DNA of 64,000 nt, taken from positions 62,001 to 126,000 of the forward strand of contig NZ_JACCFI010000001.1 of assembly GCF_013410355.1 (NCBI RefSeq), read 5' to 3'. A model generated the notes under the pieces. That model was not told where the DNA came from and searched no databases. It worked only from the letters and a program-made list of their open reading frames with translations. Of this stretch, positions 39,966 to 48,383 are shown piece after piece. The DNA is from Agromyces hippuratus. Its GTDB lineage: Bacteria > Actinomycetota > Actinomycetes > Actinomycetales > Microbacteriaceae. The number at the start of each line of letters is the position of its first letter. Position 1 is the first letter of the stretch. The position numbers and the translations under genes are program-made.

Positions 39966-41482
39966 GCTGCGGACCCGGCGTCGTCGGTGCGTGCGCCGGA
40001 GTGGTCGGCCCGGCCGGCATCGCCGGGCGCCGCGGCATCCGACGACCCCGGCCTGCCGAGCGCCTCGAGCAGTCGCAACCACACCTCGCTCATGGTCGGG
40101 AACGCCGGCACGGCGTGCCAGAGCCGGTCGATCGGCACCTCGCCGACGATCGCGATGGTCGCCGACTGCAGGAGCTCGGCGACGTCCTGACCGACGAAGG
40201 TCGCTCCGACGACCGTGTTGCGCTCGGCGTCGACGACGAGCCGCGCCTGCCCCTCGTAGCCGTCGGCGAGGATGCCGGCACCGCTGACCGAGGAGAACGA
40301 CACGTCGGCGATGCGCACCTCGTGCCCAGCGCGCTCGGCCTCGGCGGCGGTGACGCCGACCGAGACGGCTTCGGGCTCGGCGAACACGACCTGCGGCACG
40401 GCCGTGTGATCGGCCGTCGCGACGTGCGCACCCCACGGTGCCGTCTGCTCGGGCCCGCCGACGGCGCGAGCGGCGACGAGGTCGCCCACGGCTCGCGCCT
40501 GGTACTTGCCCTGGTGCGTGAGCAGGGCGCGGTGGTTGAGGTCGCCCGCCGCGTAGAGCCACGGCGCGGCGTCGTTGCCGGTGGCGCCCGTCGCGAGCAT
40601 CGTGTCGTCGACGGCGACCCAGTCGCCGGGTTCGAGGCCGACCGTCTCGAGTCCGAGCCGTTCGGAGCGGGGCCGGCGCCCGGTGGCGACGAGCACCTCG
40701 TCGGCGGTGATCGTCTCGCCGTCGTCGAGGGTGACGACGACCTCGCCCGACGGGGTGCGCTCGACGCGCTCGACGGCGGCATCGAGGCGAACGGATGCGC
40801 CGAGCTCCCGAAGCCCCTTCGCCACGGCCTCGCCGGCGAACGGCTCCATGGTGCCGAGCAGGCCGCTGCGGGCGAGCACCGTGACCTCGGTGCCGAACCC
40901 GGCGAACGCGGTCGCCATCTCGACCCCGGTGACCCCGCCGCCGATGACCACGAGCCTCGCCGGCGGTTCGGTGACGCTCGTGGCCTCGCGGCTCGTCCAT
41001 GGTGCGGCCTCGGCGAGGCCGTCGATCGGCGGAATGACGGGATCGGACCCGGTCGCGACGATCACCGCATGACGGGCTCGGTACACGACCGCCTCGCCGC
41101 CGGCGCGTTCGACGACCACGCGTCGCACGCCGTCGAGGCGGCCGTGACCGCGTTCGAGGCCGACGCCGATGCTCTCGAGCCAGTCGGCGCCGCCCTGGTC
41201 GCTCCAGTCGGAGACCCAGTAGTCGCGCCGGGCGAGCACCGCCTGCACGTCGAGTCGGCCGGTGACGGCCTGTTCCGCCCCGTCGACGCGTCGGGCGGCG
41301 CGGAGTGCGGCCGCGCTCCGCAGCAGCGTCTTCGATGGCACGCACGCCCAGTAGGAGCACTCACCGCCCACGAGCTCGCGTTCGACCAGCACGACCTCGA
41401 GTCCGGCGGCGCGCGCCCGGTCGGCGGCGTTCTCTCCGACCGGCCCTCCGCCGATGACGATGACGTCGACTTCGCGTTCCAT
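39962..41482 (-). CDS. FAD-dependent pyridine nucleotide-disulfide oxidoreductase
   Basis: A class-I flavoprotein disulfide reductase of 506 residues. It has the FAD site GGGPVGENAA (11-20), the redox disulfide in GGECSYWACVPSK (C42, C47; CX4C), an NAD(P)H site VIGGGVTGVEMA, the second FAD motif WLYAAGDLNHRALL, and a C-terminal interface with HAVPAFPTMSEVW, where the His and Glu form the catalytic dyad. It is close to lipoamide/mycothiol-type reductases, but no lipoyl partner gene is nearby, so the substrate is open. An acidic, Pro/Gly-rich tail of about 40 residues follows. Coupled to the HExxH gene. Confidence 0.88.
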   Translation of the reverse strand: MEREVDVIVIGGGPVGENAADRARAAGLEVVLVERELVGGECSYWACVPSKTLLRSAAALRAARRVDGAEQAVTGRLDVQAVLARRDYWVSDWSDQGGADWLESIGVGLERGHGRLDGVRRVVVERAGGEAVVYRARHAVIVATGSDPVIPPIDGLAEAAPWTSREATSVTEPPARLVVIGGGVTGVEMATAFAGFGTEVTVLARSGLLGTMEPFAGEAVAKGLRELGASVRLDAAVERVERTPSGEVVVTLDDGETITADEVLVATGRRPRSERLGLETVGLEPGDWVAVDDTMLATGATGNDAAPWLYAAGDLNHRALLTHQGKYQARAVGDLVAARAVGGPEQTAPWGAHVATADHTAVPQVVFAEPEAVSVGVTAAEAERAGHEVRIADVSFSSVSGAGILADGYEGQARLVVDAERNTVVGATFVGQDVAELLQSATIAIVGEVPIDRLWHAVPAFPTMSEVWLRLLEALGRPGSSDAAAPGDAGRADHSGARTDDAGSAA

Positions 41483-41563
41483 CCCGTTCCCCTCCGGTGC
41501 GCCGGCACGTGCCGACGGCCCGATCCCCAGCCTAGGCAGAAGTGGGAGCCGGCGTGGAGACGA

Positions 41564-42415
41564 TCAACGGGGCGTGGCGCCGCCCGAGGTGAGCGCGCCG
41601 ATCAGGCGCAGGATGGTCGGCAGGTCGTCGTCGGCCGACTGCGGCGACGCCGGCGCGAAGCCCGCGATCGCCGCGCCGGCGAGCGGGAAGCGCGCGGCGA
41701 CGGCCCGCACGAGCGCGACGAGCTCGGCGACGCCGATGCCGAACGGCATGGGATACGAGAGGCCGGCGAGCTCCGCCGGGTCGAGCACGTCGAGGTCGAT
41801 GTGGATGAAGACCTGCGACGCGCCCGTCGCCTCGAGGGCGGCGATCACGAGCGACGGGTCCGAGAGGTCTTCCACGGTGAGCGCCGTCACGTCGTGCGCC
41901 TCGATGAACCGGCTCTCCTCGTCGTCGATGGCGCGGATGCCGCCGAGCACGAGTCGTTCGGGCGGGACACGGGTCTCGGGACCGAGGGCGAGCCCATCAG
42001 CCCCTTCGCCGGTGATCGCCCGCAGCGTCATGCCGCCGAACCCGCCCGACGGCGAGGCCGCGGGGGTGTTCAGGTCGGGGTGCGCGTCGAGCCAGAGCAC
42101 GGCGAGGTCACCGGCCGCGCGCGCCGAGGCATGGGCGACCGAGGCGAGCGAGGCGCTGCAGTCGCCGCCGATCGTGAGCGCCCAGTCGGGCAGATGCGAG
42201 AGCGCTGCGGTCGTGCGCTCGTGCACGCGCAGGAGCGTGCTGTACCGCTGCACGCCGGTGCCGAGCGACTCGCCCGCCTCGACCGGTACCTCGACCATGA
42301 CGGTCGAGGAGTTCGGGAGGTCGCCGCGGATGGCCTCGGCGCCGTCGGCGTGGCTCATGGCGCGGGAGGAGACGGATCCCTGCCAGAGCGGGACCACCAC
42401 GAACGTTGCGGGCAT
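41564..42415 (-). CDS. Arginase/agmatinase/formiminoglutamase family (ureohydrolase)
   Basis: A 283-residue ureohydrolase-fold protein. The metal ligands are in GGDCSA, WLDAHPDLNTP and IHIDLDVLDPAE; the last gives two Asp ligands as in true arginases, although Cys replaces the usual His in GGDHS. In place of that His the first metal site may be altered, so activity on arginine is not assured. ATG 42415 gives the N-terminal MPATFVVVPLWQG; an in-frame upstream start would add residues from the repeat element. It is alone in its transcript, downstream of pspA. Confidence 0.82.
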   Translation of the reverse strand: MPATFVVVPLWQGSVSSRAMSHADGAEAIRGDLPNSSTVMVEVPVEAGESLGTGVQRYSTLLRVHERTTAALSHLPDWALTIGGDCSASLASVAHASARAAGDLAVLWLDAHPDLNTPAASPSGGFGGMTLRAITGEGADGLALGPETRVPPERLVLGGIRAIDDEESRFIEAHDVTALTVEDLSDPSLVIAALEATGASQVFIHIDLDVLDPAELAGLSYPMPFGIGVAELVALVRAVAARFPLAGAAIAGFAPASPQSADDDLPTILRLIGALTSGGATPR

Positions 42416-42438
42416 GTTCCCAAGTATCTCGCGTTCCA

Positions 42439-42492
42439 CTGCGGGTCGAGCCTGTCGAGTCCCCGTGAGGTTTCGACCGGCTCGACCCGCAG
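42439..42492. repeat. REP-like palindromic element between pspA and arginase-family gene
   Basis: CTGCGGGTCGAGCC (42439-42452) and GGCTCGACCCGCAG (42479-42492) are perfect 14-bp arms around 26 nt that contain GTCGAGT and TTTCGACC, an additional partial pair. Palindromes of the type GGTTTCGAC-GTCGAACC are scattered in many Microbacteriaceae genomes, in my recollection. It could terminate the pspA transcript. Confidence 0.65.
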
Positions 42493-42506
42493 AACGGACC
42501 GGTCGA

Positions 42507-43244
42507 TCAGCCGCCGATGGCGCCCCGGCTCGAGCCGCCGGCCTTCAGCGCGGCGAGTCGGGCGTCGACCTCGGTGAGCTCGCCGAGGTCGTCGAGCTCG
42601 TTGAACTGCGCATCGAGACTCGACGCCGCGAGCTCCGCCTGGCCGCGCACGACCGCCTCCTCGCGACGGATCTTGTCTTCGAAGCGGCCGATGTCGCTCG
42701 TCGGGTCGAGGATGTCGATCGACTTGACGGCGTCGTGCACCTGCTTCTGCGCCTCGGCGGTCTTCGCACGGGCGACGAGCTCGGAGCGCTTGTTCTGCAG
42801 CTGGACGAGCTTCTCCTTCATGCCGTTCAGGCCCGACTTCAGCTTGTCGACGACCTCGGTCTGCGCGGCGATCTGCGGCTCGGCCGACCTGGCCTCGTTC
42901 TCGGAGGAGATCTGGCGGCTGAGAGCCACCTTCGCGAGGTTGTCGAACTTGTCGGCGCCCGACGCGTCGCCCACGGCTCGCAGCTCGTCGCCCTTGCGGC
43001 TTGCGGCCACGGCCTTCTCGCCCCACTCGCGCGCGGCTTCGACGTCTTCGCGGTGGTCGTCTTCGAGGAGGCGCAGGTTGCCGATCGTCTCGGCGATGGC
43101 GGCCTCGGCGTCGGCGATCGCGTTCGTGAAGTCGCGCACCATCTGGTCGAGCATCAACTGCGGGTCTTCCGCCTGGTCGATGAGGTTGTTGATGTTGGCT
43201 CGCACGAGCTGCGAGATCCGTCCGAAGATGGACTGCTTTGCCAT
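42507..43244 (-). CDS. pspA: PspA/IM30 family phage-shock protein
   Basis: A 245-residue membrane-associated coiled-coil protein of the ESCRT-III-like PspA/Vipp1 family that repairs or stabilises the inner membrane under stress. It begins FGRISQLVRANINNLIDQAE (the amphipathic first helix), then VRDFTNAIADAEAAIAETIG and long heptad-rich helices up to about residue 210, with a short Gly-rich end. The length is normal. GGAAC before ATG 43244 is a weak ribosome site. It lies 90 bp downstream of the TPM-domain membrane gene on the same strand, and the two may be co-expressed. No pspBC genes are seen. Confidence 0.92.
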   Translation of the reverse strand: MAKQSIFGRISQLVRANINNLIDQAEDPQLMLDQMVRDFTNAIADAEAAIAETIGNLRLLEDDHREDVEAAREWGEKAVAASRKGDELRAVGDASGADKFDNLAKVALSRQISSENEARSAEPQIAAQTEVVDKLKSGLNGMKEKLVQLQNKRSELVARAKTAEAQKQVHDAVKSIDILDPTSDIGRFEDKIRREEAVVRGQAELAASSLDAQFNELDDLGELTEVDARLAALKAGGSSRGAIGG

Positions 43245-43334
43245 GGTCGTTCCTTTCGTGGTGATCAGGGTTCGGTCGTACCGGTTCGAGGTCGGTCGGA
43301 GATCAGTCGGCGGCCCGGCGGTTCGTCGGGAGGC

Positions 43335-45344
43335 TCAGAATCGGCCTCCGCTCCCGCGCCGCGACCGGGTCGCGGAGCCGCCGAAGCTGCCGGCGGAGCG
43401 GCCGCTGCTGCGCCCGCCGCCGAAGCCGCCCGAGGAACGCCCGCCGCCGAAGCCGCCACCGCCCCCGCCGCCGAGGACCGAGTTGATGAGGATGCCGCCG
43501 AGCACGGCGCCGAGGACGTCGCCTCCGCCGGACGAGCCTCCGGCGGTGCCGCCGTAGCCGGCCATGCCGCCGCCGTACCCGCCGACGTCGCGTTGCGCGA
43601 ACGACATGGCCTCCGCCGCGAGCCGCTCGGCCCGCTGCGCGGCCGTGAGCGCGGCTGCGGGGTCGGTCGTCGCGGCGCCCTGCGCTTCGACGAGTAGCCG
43701 ACCGGCCTCGGCGAGGCGGGTGCGCGCCTCGGCGCCGATCGCCCCGCGCCGGGCGACGAGGTAGTCTTCGGCGGCCTGCACCTGCGACCGCGCGGTCGTG
43801 AGCGACCGGGAGAGCTGCGCCTGCACGCGGGCGGCCTGCTCGGCGGCATCTCGCACGCTCTGGATCACGGCATCGATCTCGGCGTCGACCTGCTCGAGCT
43901 TCGCCTGCAACGCGATCGGATCGCGCCCCGGTACGCCGATCGCCGCACGCAGCGCCGCCGACTCCGCGGCCACTCGATCGGCGACCGCGGACGCCTCGGC
44001 GTTCTGCAGGCCGCGAGCGGTCGCGACGTCGCGGTCGAGTTCGCCGACGCCCGCGGCGACGGCGGTGTCGGCGGCCGCGAGATCGGCGGCGAGCCGCTCG
44101 ACGGCGGTCGTCAGCAGGGTCGTCTGGTCGACGGACTCCTCGGCGGCGCGGATGCCGACCGCGGCCTGGGCGGCGTCGCCCGCCGCGACATCCGTGCTCG
44201 CTGCGGCCAGCGCCTCGCGGGCGAAGCCGATGCGCGATCGCGCCTGCGTCGGGTTGTCGGCGACGGGGGCGGTGGCGGATGCCGCGTACTGCGCTCCGAG
44301 CGCGACGAGGCGCTGCTCCGCCGGCGCGATGGTCGCCTCGGCCGCGGTCGCCTCCTCCTGCACCCGCGCGAGCTGGGCGGGGGCGTCGCGTTCGAGGGCG
44401 CGCAACTCGTCGAACTGCGCGGCCTGCTCGTCGAGGATGGCGTCGGCCTCGGCCGCGAGGCGGAGGATTCCGCCGTACCACTCGCGGCGCTCGCTCTCGG
44501 TATCGGGCGTGGCGTCGTCGAGCTGCTGCTGCAGCGTGAACGCCTCGGCGACCTTCGCCTTCGCGGCGTCGAGCGCGGCGCGGAACGACTCGGTCGAGGC
44601 CTCGCCGTACGAGGCGACGGCGAAGCCGAGCTCCTCTTCGCTCGTCTTCACCGCGTCGTCGATCTGCACGAGGGCGCTGCCCGCCTGGCGGCGCAGCTCC
44701 TCGATCGAGGGGAGCGGCACCTGACCGGCACCGACCTCGCCGCCTGCAGCGCGCTTCCTCTTGCGCCGGGCGAGCACGATCGCGATGATCACGACGACGA
44801 TCGCGGCGATCACGATGAACCAGACGAAGCCCCAGCCGCCGCTGCCGCCGCCCGCGCCGCCGCCCGCCGATCCGTCGGCGATCGCATTCGCGCCCGCGAT
44901 CGCCGCGCCCGCCCAGTCCTCGTCACGGAGGTTCGGCTCGATGACCTGAACGCTGATGCGGTCGAGCTCGTCGGGGGAGATCGAGGCGTCGCTCGCTGCG
45001 GAGAGGTAGTAGGCGCGGCCGTCGACCGCAACGGCGAGCAGGTAGTCCTCACTGCCCATGTTGTTGGCGATGGCCGTCTCGTCGGCCCAGTCGGCCGCCG
45101 AAGCGGGGTTCGTGAACTCGTCGACGTAGGCGACGAAGAGCTGGCGCCCACTGCGGTCGGCGGCGGCATCGAGCGCGGCGACGACGTCGTCGGTCTCGTC
45201 GCCGAGCACGCCGGCGGTGTCGACGACGGGGGAGGTCGTGAACGAGACGGGGTCTTCAGCCCATGCGAGCCCGGTCGCGCCGGTTCCGATCAGCACCCCT
45301 GCGACGATCGCGAGAGTCGTGGACCACTTGCGTACTGCGCGCAT
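43335..45344 (-). CDS. TPM-domain membrane protein with long coiled coil and Gly-rich tail
   Basis: A 669-residue envelope protein. A signal peptide (LAIVAGVLIGTGATGLAWA) leads to an extracytoplasmic TPM domain (about 37-160, starting SPVVDTAGVLGDETDDVVAA), a membrane helix at about 172-198 followed by RRKRKR (stop-transfer), a cytoplasmic coiled coil of about 400 residues (GSALVQIDDAVKTSEEELG onwards), and a Gly/Ser/Arg-rich tail. TPM domains occur in proteins tied to envelope stress and photosystem repair. ATG 45344 is preceded by GAAAGG, and TAGACT on the minus strand (45388-45383) lies 38 nt upstream. Its coiled coil is paralogous to the next gene. Probable partner of pspA. Confidence 0.88.
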   Translation of the reverse strand: MRAVRKWSTTLAIVAGVLIGTGATGLAWAEDPVSFTTSPVVDTAGVLGDETDDVVAALDAAADRSGRQLFVAYVDEFTNPASAADWADETAIANNMGSEDYLLAVAVDGRAYYLSAASDASISPDELDRISVQVIEPNLRDEDWAGAAIAGANAIADGSAGGGAGGGSGGWGFVWFIVIAAIVVVIIAIVLARRKRKRAAGGEVGAGQVPLPSIEELRRQAGSALVQIDDAVKTSEEELGFAVASYGEASTESFRAALDAAKAKVAEAFTLQQQLDDATPDTESERREWYGGILRLAAEADAILDEQAAQFDELRALERDAPAQLARVQEEATAAEATIAPAEQRLVALGAQYAASATAPVADNPTQARSRIGFAREALAAASTDVAAGDAAQAAVGIRAAEESVDQTTLLTTAVERLAADLAAADTAVAAGVGELDRDVATARGLQNAEASAVADRVAAESAALRAAIGVPGRDPIALQAKLEQVDAEIDAVIQSVRDAAEQAARVQAQLSRSLTTARSQVQAAEDYLVARRGAIGAEARTRLAEAGRLLVEAQGAATTDPAAALTAAQRAERLAAEAMSFAQRDVGGYGGGMAGYGGTAGGSSGGGDVLGAVLGGILINSVLGGGGGGGFGGGRSSGGFGGGRSSGRSAGSFGGSATRSRRGSGGRF

Positions 45345-45433
45345 GCACCAGTGCCTTTCCCCCGTCCGAGCGGACGAACCCGAGTCTATGGGGAGGCGCC
45401 GCGCCTCGTCCATGGTCTGGAGAGCGTGTCAGT

Positions 45434-46891
45434 TCAGCCGTCGCGAGCTGCGCCGCCTCGCTCATCGGCGCGCTCGAGGAGGCCCGCAACGAGATCTGCG
45501 AAGAACCCGTCGCCGCCTGCCGCGCGATCGAAGAGGCGCCCGCCCGAGGCCGGGGTGCCGGCGGCATCGTCGCGAGCGATCGCCAACGACCGGCGCGCGA
45601 GATGCGCCGCGGCATCGGCCTGCTCGCGGGCATCGCCGGGGGCGAGCTCGGGGCGCGTCGCCGCCGAGAGCAGGTCGCGCGCCTCGGCGAGCAGTGCGAC
45701 CGCCTCGTCGCGGCGGATGCGGGCGGCGGCGTCGACGGGTTCGGCCGCGAGGGCGTGCTCGGCCGTGCCGACGAGCATCCGGGCGGAGGCGAGCGCACTC
45801 GACCGCTCGGCGAGCACGCGTTGCGACAGCGCACCGGCGTTCGCACCGGCGCGGATCTCGGCATCGATCGCGGCATCCGCCCGCACGACCCGCCGGCCGA
45901 GCGAGATGGGGTCGCGGCCGGCCGCCGCGAGCGCCTCGCGGATGGCCGTCGCCTCGACGGCGAAGTCGTCGGCGACGGAACTCAGGCGAGCGCTGTCCAT
46001 GGCGCGGGCGACCTCGATGTCGCGCTCGAGGGCGGCGATGGCGTCGGCGACGGCGAGGTCGCCCGCCGCGAGCGCGGCGACGTGCGCGTCGGCGGCGGCG
46101 ACCCGATCGGCCGCGTCGTGGAGCTCGGCTCGGGCCGAGGTGAGGTGCACTGCCGCAGCGGTGCCGGGCGCCGCCGCGGCGGGAGCCGAGAGCGTCGCGC
46201 GAACCTCGCCGAGGGCGGTGCGGGCGTCGGCGAGGGCCGTCACCGCGGGGTCGAGGGCTTCGGCTGCGTAACGGCCGGCCGCGTCGGCGACTCGGGCGGT
46301 CGAGCCGGCGACGTCGCGTTCGGTCGCCGCGAGCGCGGCGACGAGCGCCTCGCGCTCCTCGACGGCGCGGGCGCCGAGTGCGCGCAACCGCTCGAGCGAT
46401 CGCCGGTCGCGGTCGAGGGCGGCGTCGACGGCGTCGGTCAGTCGGAGGATCCGCTCGTATGCGGCACGACGCTCGGACTCCGGGGCGGTCGTGAGGCCGG
46501 CGTCGCGCTGCAGCGCGAACGCCTCGGCGAGCTGCTCCCGTGCCTTCGCGTGCGCCGAACGCAGCACGGCGGCGACCTCGTCGCCGTCGAGCGCTCCTGC
46601 ATAGTCGATCTCCGCGGCGGCGGCCGTGACGCGGTCGTCGGATGCCACGAGCGCGAGCCCGGCGCGGCGTTCGAGGTCCTCGAGCCCGACGGCCTGCGGC
46701 GCCTGGCCAGCTCGCGCGGCGGGCGGCGCGAGTCGGTCCCGCTTCGCCCGTGCGTCGAGCATGCGCAACACGATCATGCCGACGAGCAGGACGCCGACGA
46801 CGAGGAAGGGGAGGAGCCGGTCGAAGCTCCACGGGTTCATCCAGCCGAGGGGCGATGCGATGGGCTGCAGAGCTCCGGTGCCGGCGTGCAT
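45434..46891 (-). CDS. Membrane-anchored coiled-coil protein, paralogue of the TPM protein's cytoplasmic region
   Basis: A 485-residue protein with one N-terminal membrane helix (LLPFLVVGVLLVGMIVLRML, about 24-43) and a long helical domain but no TPM domain. Blocks such as ESERR(A/E)-Y-ILRL-DAIL and GRDPI(A/S)L are shared with the neighbouring 669-residue protein, so the two share ancestry. GAGGAAGG fixes ATG 46891, and the same TAGACTCGG element lies 37 nt upstream, matching the other gene's layout. The two genes are 89 bp apart on the same strand. It probably acts with pspA and the TPM protein at the membrane; the exact role is unknown. Confidence 0.8.
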   Translation of the reverse strand: MHAGTGALQPIASPLGWMNPWSFDRLLPFLVVGVLLVGMIVLRMLDARAKRDRLAPPAARAGQAPQAVGLEDLERRAGLALVASDDRVTAAAAEIDYAGALDGDEVAAVLRSAHAKAREQLAEAFALQRDAGLTTAPESERRAAYERILRLTDAVDAALDRDRRSLERLRALGARAVEEREALVAALAATERDVAGSTARVADAAGRYAAEALDPAVTALADARTALGEVRATLSAPAAAAPGTAAAVHLTSARAELHDAADRVAAADAHVAALAAGDLAVADAIAALERDIEVARAMDSARLSSVADDFAVEATAIREALAAAGRDPISLGRRVVRADAAIDAEIRAGANAGALSQRVLAERSSALASARMLVGTAEHALAAEPVDAAARIRRDEAVALLAEARDLLSAATRPELAPGDAREQADAAAHLARRSLAIARDDAAGTPASGGRLFDRAAGGDGFFADLVAGLLERADERGGAARDG

Positions 46892-46961
46892 GCGCGGGGC
46901 CTTCCTCGTCGACGGGTGAGACCAGCCGAGTCTACGGGCGTCGCGCGTCGTGCCGGGCGGA

Positions 46962-46996
46962 CGAGAAAAGCCTCGGCCGCCGGCCGAGGCTTCTCG
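46962..46996 (-). terminator. Intrinsic terminator of tRNA-Arg
   Basis: An 11-bp AAGCCTCGGCC stem with a GCC loop, extended by four outer pairs past a bulge and followed on the minus strand by a short T-rich run (CTTTTCTC). It is the only classical intrinsic terminator with a U-tract that I see in the window. Confidence 0.8.
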
Positions 46997-47013
46997 AATC
47001 GTGTGCTGGATCA

Positions 47014-47030
47014 TCGGCGCGAAGCGCCGA
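47014..47030. terminator. Small hairpin downstream of tRNA-Arg
   Basis: TCGGCGC and GCGCCGA arms around GAA. It lies between the tRNA 3' end and the main terminator. Confidence 0.5.
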
Positions 47031-47047
47031 CGCCACCACTTGCTACG

Positions 47048-47120
47048 TGCCCCCGGAGGGATTCGAACCCCCGACCTACGGTACCGGAAACCGGCGCTCT
47101 ATCCCCTGAGCTACGGAGGC
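47048..47120 (-). tRNA. tRNA-Arg (anticodon CCG)
   Basis: A 73-nt cloverleaf can be folded by hand: a 7-bp acceptor (with one T-G pair), a 4-bp D stem with 8-nt loop, an anticodon stem with loop TTCCGGT giving anticodon CCG, a 5-nt variable loop, and a T stem with TTCGAAT. The last pair of the anticodon stem (C27-T43) is mismatched. Discriminator base A; CCA is not encoded. TAATGT (minus strand, 47138-47133) is a likely -10. It decodes CGG arginine codons, common in this high-GC genome. Confidence 0.95.
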
Positions 47121-47132
47121 GCACAGCTAGAG

Positions 47133-47138
47133 ACATTA
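47133..47138 (-). promoter_or_regulatory. -10 element for tRNA-Arg
   Basis: TAATGT on the minus strand, 12 nt before the tRNA 5' end. Confidence 0.45.
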
Positions 47139-47155
47139 CCACTTCGCGCGGTCGT

Positions 47156-47171
47156 GCCCGACCCGTCGGGC
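47156..47171. terminator. Hairpin downstream of the ROK gene
   Basis: GCCCGA and TCGGGC arms around a 4-nt loop, just past the ROK stop codon. Confidence 0.5.
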
Positions 47172-47185
47172 GGCGGCGAGGCGGC

Positions 47186-48367
47186 TCAGGAGAGGCTGAG
47201 GCGGGCGACCGTGCCGAGCAGGTCGTCGCGCACCTTCGCCGTGAGGAACGCGCGTGCGCCGTGCAGCACGGGGTCGTGGTCGATGCGCGTCGCGACGACC
47301 TCCGGGTACCAGCGGCTGATGCTGCGGATGCCGCGCTCCACCGCCTCGGCGAGGGGCTGGCCGCCGACGATCGCCGTGGGGCCGGCGAGCACGAGCCGGC
47401 CGGGGTCGAGCGTCGCGAGGAGCGGCAGCGAGACGTGCGCGACGCGCGCTCCGATCTCCTCGACGATCGCGGCGCGCTCGGGGCTCGCGGCGATCGCGTC
47501 GAGTGCCGAGCGGTGATCGGCGTCGTCGAGTCCGTGGGCGGCCGCGATACGGCGCACGGCCACGGCGCCGGCGAGGTCCTGGCTCGTGACGGCGTGCTCG
47601 TCGAGGGCCTGGGCGGCGGCCGACAACGGGAGGAAGCCGATCTCGCCTGCGCCGCCGAAGCTGCCGCGATGCAGGTCGCCGGCCACGTCGAACGACGCGC
47701 CGACGCCGTTGCCGAGCCAGAGCAGTGCGAACACGTCGCGTCCCTCGCCCGCGCCCGACTGGCGTTCGGCGATCGCGGCGAGGTTCACGTCGTTCTCGAC
47801 GAAGACGGCGACGCCGAGTTCGGCCTCGAGGATGCGTCGCAGGCCGCTGACGGGCCACCCGGGGAGGGTCTCGCTGAAGAGCGTGCCCTCTTCGCCCGGG
47901 TCGACGTAGCCGGCCGTGCCGATGCAGACGGTGTGCACGACCGAGGGGTCGGTTCCCGCGGCGGCGCTCGCGTCGCGGATCGCCGCGGCGACCTCGCGCA
48001 CGGCGTCCCGGTCGGCCGGGTCGCGGGAGAGCGGAGTGCGCACGATCGGCCGTTCCCCGCCGGCGGCGTCGACGACCGCGGCACGGAGCTCATCGGCCTC
48101 GATCACGATCGCGACGCCGAGCGGTCGGTCGGTGCGGGCCGCGTAGAGCGTCGCACTGCGGCCCGGGTTGCCGGCGACCTGGCCGCGCTCCTCGATCACG
48201 CCGGCGGCGATCAGCCGGTTCATCATCATCGAGGCGGTGGGTTTGGACACTCCGACGAGTTCGCAGATGCGATTGCGCGTGAGCGGTCCGTGGTCGAGCA
48301 GCGCCGAGAGTCCGACGCGATCGTTGACCGCCCCGAGCCACGAGGGCGTTCCCTGTGCTGATCTCAT
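47186..48367 (-). CDS. ROK-family transcriptional regulator
   Basis: A 393-residue regulator with an N-terminal MarR-like helix-turn-helix (GPLTRNRICELVGVSKPTAS at about 27-46, then NRLIAAGVIEE) and a ROK sugar-kinase-like domain (ENDVNLAAIAERQ, LWLGNGVGASFDVAGDLHRG). The usual ROK zinc motif (CGCxGCxE) is missing: the corresponding region reads AGEIGFLPLSAAAQALDEHA. It may therefore be a pure repressor responding to a sugar. No sugar-use operon is adjacent. It lies 16 nt after the lipoprotein gene on the same strand and may be co-transcribed with it. Confidence 0.88.
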   Translation of the reverse strand: MRSAQGTPSWLGAVNDRVGLSALLDHGPLTRNRICELVGVSKPTASMMMNRLIAAGVIEERGQVAGNPGRSATLYAARTDRPLGVAIVIEADELRAAVVDAAGGERPIVRTPLSRDPADRDAVREVAAAIRDASAAAGTDPSVVHTVCIGTAGYVDPGEEGTLFSETLPGWPVSGLRRILEAELGVAVFVENDVNLAAIAERQSGAGEGRDVFALLWLGNGVGASFDVAGDLHRGSFGGAGEIGFLPLSAAAQALDEHAVTSQDLAGAVAVRRIAAAHGLDDADHRSALDAIAASPERAAIVEEIGARVAHVSLPLLATLDPGRLVLAGPTAIVGGQPLAEAVERGIRSISRWYPEVVATRIDHDPVLHGARAFLTAKVRDDLLGTVARLSLS

Positions 48368-48383
48368 CGTCGCTGCGCTCGCG

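Noticed and set aside
45263..48361. A 1032-codon plus-strand frame across coiled-coil gene, tRNA and ROK gene
   Set aside because: It runs through a clear tRNA and opposite two real genes.
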